From: Nocardia exalbida NBRC 100660
GTDB taxonomy: Bacteria > Actinomycetota > Actinomycetes > Mycobacteriales > Mycobacteriaceae
NCBI RefSeq assembly: GCF_000308575.1
Contig: NZ_BAFZ01000165.1
Coordinates: forward strand, 62,001 to 126,000
Direction: 5' to 3'
DNA length: 64,000 bases
Shown here: one piece after another, positions 59,217-64,000 of the stretch
Layout: each line of letters begins with the position of its first letter
How positions within the stretch are numbered: the stretch's first letter is position 1
Notes under the pieces: generated by a model
What the model saw: the letters and a program-made list of their open reading frames with translations, nothing else
Databases searched by the model: none
Told to the model about the DNA's origin: nothing
Made by a program: the position numbers and the translations under genes

Positions 59217-59605
59217 GCCCGACTCTCCCGGCTGGAGGTGGACGCCTCGCGCAGCGGCCGCGTCGCGGCCGAGTCGACGTATTCGTCGATTCGGGTGATG
59301 CGCGCGTCCCGGACGCGGACGAACAGGCTCGCCGGAACCTCGAGCGCGCCGAATCCCGGCAGGTGACCACGCAGGACATGTTGCTGGGCGAAGCCGTCGG
59401 GGAGCGGATAGCGGCGGATGTCCTCGTAGCGCAGATTCTCGACGGTGCGCGACAACCAGCGCAGCACCCGCAGATTCTCGGCGACGGTCTGCTCGGTGCC
59501 GTCGTCGTTGTGCCAGATCCGGGCATCGGGCGCGTACAGGTCGGTCAATGCCGTCACGTCGCCCGCGCTGACGGCGGCGAAGAAGCGTTCGGCCAGATCA
59601 TTCAT
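59213..59605 (-). CDS. NTF2/SnoaL-like protein
   Basis: The 130-residue protein has the cone-shaped NTF2 pattern: RFFAAVSAGDVTALTDLYAP, then ARIWHNDDGTEQ and ITRIDEYVDSA. Family members are isomerases, dehydratases or ketosteroid-type enzymes, and some bind acyl chains. ATG 59605 is preceded by GAGGA and lies about 35 bp after the HMG-CoA-lyase-like gene, bridged by a 13-codon frame. The stop overlaps the acyl-CoA dehydrogenase start by four bases. Confidence 0.82.
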   Translation of the reverse strand: MNDLAERFFAAVSAGDVTALTDLYAPDARIWHNDDGTEQTVAENLRVLRWLSRTVENLRYEDIRRYPLPDGFAQQHVLRGHLPGFGALEVPASLFVRVRDARITRIDEYVDSAATRPLREASTSSRESRA

Positions 59606-59639
59606 CGGATGTCCTCTTCTTCGAGCACGGTCTGCGCGG

Positions 59640-60557
59640 TCATCGCCCGAGCGGAGCGGGTGCGGGCGTCAGGCGTCCGCCGGCGCGCAGCAGGTTGCTG
59701 TCGGCCGGTTTGCCGAGCAGGCGGGAGAAAAGTCTCGCGGCGTCGAGGGTCGCGTCGAGGTCGACGCCGGTGGCGATGCCGCTGTCTTCGAACAGGTAGA
59801 CCAGTTCCTCGGTGGCGATGTTCCCGCTGGCGGCGGGGGCGAACGGGCAGCCGCCGAAACCGCCCGCCGAGGCGTCGAACCGGCGGATCCCGTGCAGGTA
59901 TCCGGCCCACGCGTTGGCCGAGCTCTGGCCGCGGGTGTTGTGCAGGTGCAGGCCGACGTCGACGCCGGGCGCCGCGGCACGGACCAGGTCGACCACCGCA
60001 CCGGTGCGCCGCGGCGTGGCGGTGCCGACCGTATCGGCGATCGAAAGGCTGTCGGCGCCCGCGGCGATCGCGCGGGCGGCGATGGCCGCGACTCGCTCCG
60101 GCGGGGTCGGTCCGTCGAACGGGCAGTCGAAAGCGATGGCGACGATCACCTCCAGCTCACCGCCCGCGCCGTGTACCAGCTCGGCGATGGGCGCGATGAG
60201 CGCGATCGAATCCTCGGTATCGCGACCGACATTCGCCCGGCTGTGACCGTCCGACGCCGAGACCACGTACTCGAGCCGCGTCATTCCCGCGGCGAGCGCG
60301 CGCCGAACCCCGCCCATTCCGGCGACCAGCGCGGAGAAGGCCACCTCCGGCCACCGATCCAGCTGGGCGGCGATGCGCTCGGCATCGGCGAGTGCCGGAA
60401 CCGCGCGGGGCGAGACGAACGAGGTGACCTCGATGCGGCCCACGCCGGTCGCGACGAGCGCCTGGGTCAGCTCGAGCTTCGCCTCGGTCGGGAGGGGCGC
60501 CTCGATCTGCAAGCCGTCGCGCGGTCCCACCTCACGAATATCGACCCGCGCACTCAC
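59640..60557 (-). CDS. Hydroxymethylglutaryl-CoA lyase-like enzyme
   Basis: The 305-residue TIM-barrel protein has DIREVGPRDGLQIEAPLPTE and IEVTSFVSPRAVPALADAER at the N-terminus, GLHLHNTRGQSSANAW for metal ligands, and GGFGGCPFAPAASGNIATEE. The last is the HMG-CoA lyase signature with its catalytic cysteine. It should cleave a 3-hydroxy-3-alkylglutaryl- or citramalyl-type CoA ester into acetyl-CoA or another acyl-CoA and a keto acid. GTG 60557 overlaps the CoA-transferase stop by four bases. Confidence 0.9.
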   Translation of the reverse strand: MSARVDIREVGPRDGLQIEAPLPTEAKLELTQALVATGVGRIEVTSFVSPRAVPALADAERIAAQLDRWPEVAFSALVAGMGGVRRALAAGMTRLEYVVSASDGHSRANVGRDTEDSIALIAPIAELVHGAGGELEVIVAIAFDCPFDGPTPPERVAAIAARAIAAGADSLSIADTVGTATPRRTGAVVDLVRAAAPGVDVGLHLHNTRGQSSANAWAGYLHGIRRFDASAGGFGGCPFAPAASGNIATEELVYLFEDSGIATGVDLDATLDAARLFSRLLGKPADSNLLRAGGRLTPAPAPLGR

Positions 60558-61816
60558 GCGATCGTGCCTTGGGTGCGGAGCGTGGCGAGCCGATCCTGGT
60601 CGTAGCCGAGGAGTTCGGTGAGGACCTCGTCGGTGTGCGTGCCCGGGCGGCTCGGCCCGCCCCACCGCACGCCACCGGGTGTGTCGCTGAGCTTGGGTAC
60701 CACTCCGACTCCTTTCACCGGTTCCGGATCGAACCCGTCGTCGGCTGGCCCCACCGAGGGGTCACGATGGTCGACGAAGATCTCTCGCGCGGCGAACTGC
60801 GGATCGGTCATCACCTCGGCGACGGTGTTGACCGGACCGGCGACCACACCGAATTCGGTCAGCAGCTCGATGAGATCGGTGGCCGTGTACCCCGCCGCCC
60901 ACTGCGCGATCATCTCGTCGAGTTCGTCCTGACGTTCGCCGCGCGCGGTGTGATTGGCGTAACGGGGGTCGGATGCCAGCTCGGGCCGGCCCATCGCGGC
61001 CGCCAGCCGCCCGAACACCGTGTCCTGGTTGGCCGCGATGATCACCCACAACCCGTCCTGGGAGCGATACAGATTCGACGGCGCGATCCGGTCGAGCCGG
61101 GTGCCCGAGGGCTGCCGCACGTGTCCAGTCTTGTGATAGTCGGGAACGGTCGATTCCTGGATGGCGAGGGACGACTCGGTCAGTGCCGCGTCGACGATCT
61201 GTCCGCGCCCGGTGCGTTCCCGCACCAGCAGCGCCGCGAGAACACCTTGGCAGGCGAAGAGGCCTGCGAGACTGTCGCCGAGCGACAGCGCGATTCGCGG
61301 CGGGGCCTGCCCGGGGAATCCGTTGAGGTATCGCAGGCCGCTGATGCCCTCGGCGACCGAGGCGTAACCCGGCCGCGACGCGTAGGGGCCGGTTTGCCCG
61401 TATCCCGACACCCGCGCGAGCACCAACCCCGGGCAGGCCGCGGACAGCACGTCGTAGCCGAGCCCCCAGCGTTCCAACGTGCCGGGACGGAAGCTCTCCA
61501 CCACCACGTCCGCGGTGCGCACCAGTTCCAGGAACACCTCGCGCCCCGCCTCGGTGCGCAGGTCGAGGCTCACGCACCGTTTGTTGCGCGCGTGCACCGA
61601 CCAGAAGTACTGATGCCCGCCCGCCGCCTGGCCCCATTCCCGGAGGGGATCCGGGCGGTCGGGGGCTTCGATCTTGATGACATCGGCGCCCAGATCACCG
61701 AGGAGCCTGCCGCAGTACGGACCGGCGATCAACGTCCCGAGTTCCAGCACGCGGTACCCGTCGAGCGCGCCAGGGGGTGCCTGCGCGTGCGCGCCGGGCT
61801 GTGCGTCCATTGTCAT
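60554..61816 (-). CDS. CaiB/BaiF (family III) CoA-transferase
   Basis: The 420-residue protein has LDGYRVLELGTLIAGPYCGR, LLGDLGADVIKIEAPDRPDP, then VHARNKRCVSLDLRTEAGRE and VVESFRPGTLERWGLGYD, the family III fold with its conserved aspartate region. It transfers CoA between carboxylates without free intermediates. It is paired with an HMG-CoA-lyase-like gene, as in citramalate/itaconate- or leucine-like pathways. ATG 61816 follows GGAGG at nine bases. It is the first structural gene after the TetR, across a 121-bp gap. Confidence 0.9.
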   Translation of the reverse strand: MTMDAQPGAHAQAPPGALDGYRVLELGTLIAGPYCGRLLGDLGADVIKIEAPDRPDPLREWGQAAGGHQYFWSVHARNKRCVSLDLRTEAGREVFLELVRTADVVVESFRPGTLERWGLGYDVLSAACPGLVLARVSGYGQTGPYASRPGYASVAEGISGLRYLNGFPGQAPPRIALSLGDSLAGLFACQGVLAALLVRERTGRGQIVDAALTESSLAIQESTVPDYHKTGHVRQPSGTRLDRIAPSNLYRSQDGLWVIIAANQDTVFGRLAAAMGRPELASDPRYANHTARGERQDELDEMIAQWAAGYTATDLIELLTEFGVVAGPVNTVAEVMTDPQFAAREIFVDHRDPSVGPADDGFDPEPVKGVGVVPKLSDTPGGVRWGGPSRPGTHTDEVLTELLGYDQDRLATLRTQGTIA

Positions 61817-61937
61817 GATGGCTTGCCTCCTCGGGGAAATGGCGACGCGGCGGGAGCTGCCGCAGCGGGCGACACCTCGGTAGGCTCGCCGGATTCCGCA
61901 CGCGGGTAAGGGGTTCGTCGATACGACCCGTCGGTGG

Positions 61938-62570
61938 TCAGTGCCCTCGATCGAGCCCGAGCGCGCCGACGCACATCTGATCGAGGGTCTCCAGCAGCGC
62001 CTCTTCGTTCGCGTCGTCACCCTGGATCAACCACAGGTACAGGGTGTGATCGACCATCGCGGCCATCGCACGGGCCGCCAGCTCCGGGTCGAGGTTCGCG
62101 CGTACCAAGCCGTCGGACTGCCAGCGGGCGATGGCACGCGAGGTCCGGTCGATCAGCTGGCGGCGATGCTCGTGACGCAGCAGGCGGAAATCGTCGTTGA
62201 TGGTCGCGACCTGTTCGATGATCGCCATCATCAGCGCGTTGCGCCGGTATGCCCGGTAGTACGACCGGTTCGAGGCGATCAATTTCTCGGCGGGGGACAG
62301 ATCCGTCTCCGCGGGTTCGCGGCGGTGCATATCCTCGAAGAGCCGATTGCTCAATTCGCCGAAGACGTCTTCCTTCGATTCGAAATAGCGATAGAACGTT
62401 CCGTAGGAGACCCCGGCCTCTTGAGCGATCTGCTCCACCCGAGCGTCCAGGAAACCGACTGTCTCGAAGACCTTTCGCGCCGCGTCCAGCAGCGCGTCAC
62501 GCGTCTTTCGGCCCCGCGGGGTGAGCGTGTCCACCGGGGCGGGGGAGCTATTGACAGATGACTTCGCCAC
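61938..62570 (-). CDS. TetR-family regulator of the 54-64 kb catabolic regulon
   Basis: The 210-residue protein has GRKTRDALLDAARKVFETVG, then VEQIAQEAGVSYGTFYRYFE (helix-turn-helix) and a TetR_C-type ligand domain with SYYRAYRRNALMMAIIEQVA. GTG 62570 lies five bases after a TAGTCT hexamer, so the mRNA may be leaderless. The 23-bp palindrome at 62590-62612 lies just upstream, in the divergent gap with the VOC gene. The same palindrome at 54026 shows it can control both ends of the region. The ligand is presumably a CoA ester or the ring compound. Confidence 0.9.
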   Translation of the reverse strand: MAKSSVNSSPAPVDTLTPRGRKTRDALLDAARKVFETVGFLDARVEQIAQEAGVSYGTFYRYFESKEDVFGELSNRLFEDMHRREPAETDLSPAEKLIASNRSYYRAYRRNALMMAIIEQVATINDDFRLLRHEHRRQLIDRTSRAIARWQSDGLVRANLDPELAARAMAAMVDHTLYLWLIQGDDANEEALLETLDQMCVGALGLDRGH

Positions 62571-62589
62571 GGGACAGACTATTCACCAA

Positions 62590-62612
62590 GATGACATGAC
62601 TGTCAAGTCATC
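62590..62612. promoter_or_regulatory. 23-bp perfect operator in the divergent tetR/VOC gap (copy 2)
   Basis: Left arm GATGACaTGAC and right arm GTCAaGTCATC surround a central T; the capitals pair perfectly, and the lower-case positions complete a 23-bp palindrome. The site covers the presumed -35 of the TetR gene and can affect the VOC promoter. Confidence 0.8.
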
Positions 62613-62677
62613 TTTGTCGGTCGTCAGTGACCGAAAGCTCGAGACGGCGACCATTGTCGCTCATCGGAAGGATTGCC

Positions 62678-63244
62678 ATGAACGCTTCCAATTCGAAATT
62701 CGAACTGCGCGGAATCAATCACCTGGCCCTGGTGTGCTCCGATATGCGCCGGACGATCGATTTCTACTCCGGAACGCTGGGTATGCCCCTGATCAAGACC
62801 ATCGAGCTGCCCGGCGATCTGGGACAGCACTTCTTCTTCGACTGCGGCAACGGCAACACCCTTGCCTTCTTCTGGCTGGCCGACGCTCCCGATCCCGTTC
62901 CCGGCGTATCGGCGCCCAGGGGCCTGCCCGACGCCGGTGAACTCGTCAGCGCGGTGGGTTCGATGAACCACGTCGCCTTCGCCGTCCCGCCGGAGCTGTT
63001 CGACGAGTACTACCGGCGGTTGCAAGCCGAGGGGATCCAGGTCAGCCGCGTGCTCAACCACGACGACAGCCGGGCCGGGGTGTCGCGAGAGGTTCATCCC
63101 GGAACTTTCGTCCGGTCGTTCTACTTCCGGGATCCCGACGGAGCGCTACTCGAATTCGCGTGCTGGACGCGGACATTCACGGACGCGGATGTGTCGCACG
63201 AGCCGAAGACCGCCGCCGACCGCCGCGTTCCCGCGTCGCACTGA
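62678..63244 (+). CDS. VOC-family dioxygenase/glyoxalase-like enzyme
   Basis: The 188-residue protein has GINHLALVCSDMRRTIDFYS and MNHVAFAVPPELFDEYYRRL, then FYFRDPDGALLEFACW. The two His and the Glu form a vicinal-oxygen-chelate metal site, as in extradiol ring-cleavage dioxygenases and glyoxalases. A dioxygenase role is inferred from the catabolic neighbours. ATG 62678 has GGAAGGA five bases upstream. The CMD-family gene follows after 18 bp in the same direction. Confidence 0.85.
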   Translation: MNASNSKFELRGINHLALVCSDMRRTIDFYSGTLGMPLIKTIELPGDLGQHFFFDCGNGNTLAFFWLADAPDPVPGVSAPRGLPDAGELVSAVGSMNHVAFAVPPELFDEYYRRLQAEGIQVSRVLNHDDSRAGVSREVHPGTFVRSFYFRDPDGALLEFACWTRTFTDADVSHEPKTAADRRVPASH

Positions 63245-63262
63245 GCCGAAAGGAACCCCGCC

Positions 63263-63904
63263 ATGCCCCGACTGCGCGAAGTGCCTCGCGCCGAAGTCAC
63301 CGACGAGAAGATCCTGTTCTTCTACGACCGGCTGTTCGGCCCCGACAAGGACCCCGCCGTCGATCACGGCACGATCCATGCCACACCCGGCGACTGGTGG
63401 ACGGTGTTCGCGCAATCGCCGGAGGTGTTCCGGCACGCCGTGCGCGGTTTCGGCGTCTACCGCAACGCGACCCTCGATCCGGCATTGCGCGAATTGGGCC
63501 AGAGCCGGGCCGGTTACGCCCGCGGCAGTCAATTCGTCTTCTCCCAGCACTGCAAGCAGATGCGCTCGCTCGGCGTCCCCGAAGCGAAGATCGCGGCGAT
63601 CCCGCACTGGCAGATCAGCGCCTGCTTCTCTGTGCTCGAACGGGCCGTGCTCGCCTACACCGACGCGCTCGTCTACGACGGTGGACGCGTGTCGGACGAG
63701 GTGTTCGCGGTGTTGCAAGCCGAACTCACCGATCAGGAGATCCTCGAGCTCACCTACATCACCACCCTCTACGACATGCATGCCACCATCTGCCGTGCGC
63801 TGCGTCTGGAATACGACGACCGGCCCGAACCGGTGGAGGAAGTGCGACTGCCCGAAGGCGTGCAGGCCCGCGACCTTTCCGCGGATCTGTCGGGTACCGG
63901 CTAG
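63263..63904 (+). CDS. Carboxymuconolactone decarboxylase (CMD/AhpD-like) family protein
   Basis: The 213-residue protein has the CMD core: GSQFVFSQHCKQMRSLGVPE, then RAVLAYTDALVYDGGRVSDE and LTYITTLYDMHATICRALRL. A single cysteine replaces the CxxC of AhpD peroxidases, so it resembles the decarboxylase branch. It may act on a ring-cleavage product. ATG 63263 has AAAGGA upstream. It lies in the VOC operon, controlled by the operator at 62590. Confidence 0.87.
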   Translation: MPRLREVPRAEVTDEKILFFYDRLFGPDKDPAVDHGTIHATPGDWWTVFAQSPEVFRHAVRGFGVYRNATLDPALRELGQSRAGYARGSQFVFSQHCKQMRSLGVPEAKIAAIPHWQISACFSVLERAVLAYTDALVYDGGRVSDEVFAVLQAELTDQEILELTYITTLYDMHATICRALRLEYDDRPEPVEEVRLPEGVQARDLSADLSGTG

Positions 63905-64000
63905 GCGGAGGGCGACTCGGTGCGGGGCTGTTTCCTTCGGCTTCGCGCCGGTGTTGTCGGCTCGATCGGCGCGGAATAAGCTGCGGGCTCCTACGGGGCC

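Noticed and set aside
56674-59526. One 950-codon minus frame spanning the acyl-CoA dehydrogenase and kinase-like genes
   Set aside because: Only its last 453 codons encode the kinase-like protein; the upstream part is the out-of-frame reading of the dehydrogenase, which has its own intact frame.
59602-59640. 13-codon frame between the lyase-like and NTF2-like genes
   Set aside because: It starts and ends in ATGA overlaps and may help coupling, but it also contains the ribosome site of the next gene; too short to call.
1-64000. tRNA, rRNA, CRISPR arrays, insertion sequences, attachment sites
   Set aside because: I looked for tRNA-like cloverleafs, regularly spaced repeats, transposase motifs and long terminal repeats and found none that I can support.

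Overview
The window is GC-rich actinobacterial DNA, most probably from Nocardia or a close mycolic-acid relative. The reasons are an antigen-85-type secreted acyltransferase, F420-type PPOX enzymes, a luciferase-like F420 oxidoreductase relic, an Rv1747-like FHA-ABC transporter, an ANTAR/PAS-ANTAR pair, several MpaB/TetR/SDR modules, and frequent GTG or leaderless starts with a -10 hexamer 5-7 nt from the start codon. The genus is inferred from these families; there is no rRNA. I see no tRNA, rRNA, CRISPR array, intact insertion sequence or phage gene.

Layout. 1-3.4 kb: four-gene osmoprotectant (OpuC/ProU-type) ABC operon, running off the left edge. 3.9-12.5 kb: a TetR/SDR divergent pair with a visible operator, a secreted hydrolase, small membrane and secreted-type proteins, a SAM methyltransferase, an RHH regulator-VOC pair with its own operator repeats, and an NCS1 permease. 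12.8-21 kb: an FHA-ABC exporter, an ABC-F protein with a possible leader-peptide attenuator, and a LAL-type LuxR regulator. 21.2-26.6 kb: an HAD protein, then an ECF sigma operon that starts with a 29-residue membrane peptide and ends with a cysteine-bearing membrane protein. Next come ANTAR proteins, the antigen-85-like enzyme and a decayed stretch with three damaged genes.

26.9-39.3 kb: eleven codirectional, mostly overlapping genes for a glycan pathway. GmhA, HldE and a GT2-GmhB fusion should make ADP-heptose. Ugd and a UXS-like enzyme should make UDP-glucuronate and UDP-xylose. Two GT9, two GT4 and one GT2 domain plus a NodU/CmcH-type carbamoyltransferase would assemble and decorate the product. 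An aldehyde dehydrogenase and two paralogous GT2 genes lie next to it on the other strand. I regard this as the most interesting system here: a heptose, xylose and carbamoyl glycan in a Gram-positive, LPS-free organism.

39.5-53.9 kb: a mosaic of a lone SLATT two-helix membrane protein, an SDR-PPOX fusion, an MpaB oxygenase with a divergent TetR, a tannase-like lipoprotein hydrolase, DUF2218, PPOX, beta-trefoil and STAS proteins, and a TetR with twin operators. 54-64 kb: a catabolic regulon with a cyclase-family hydrolase, acyl-CoA ligase, kinase-like/DUF6285 fusion, acyl-CoA dehydrogenase, NTF2-like protein, HMG-CoA-lyase-like enzyme, CaiB/BaiF CoA-transferase, TetR, VOC dioxygenase and CMD-family protein. 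A nearly identical 23-bp palindrome at 54026 and 62590 ties the three transcription units together, presumably under the TetR at 61938-62570.
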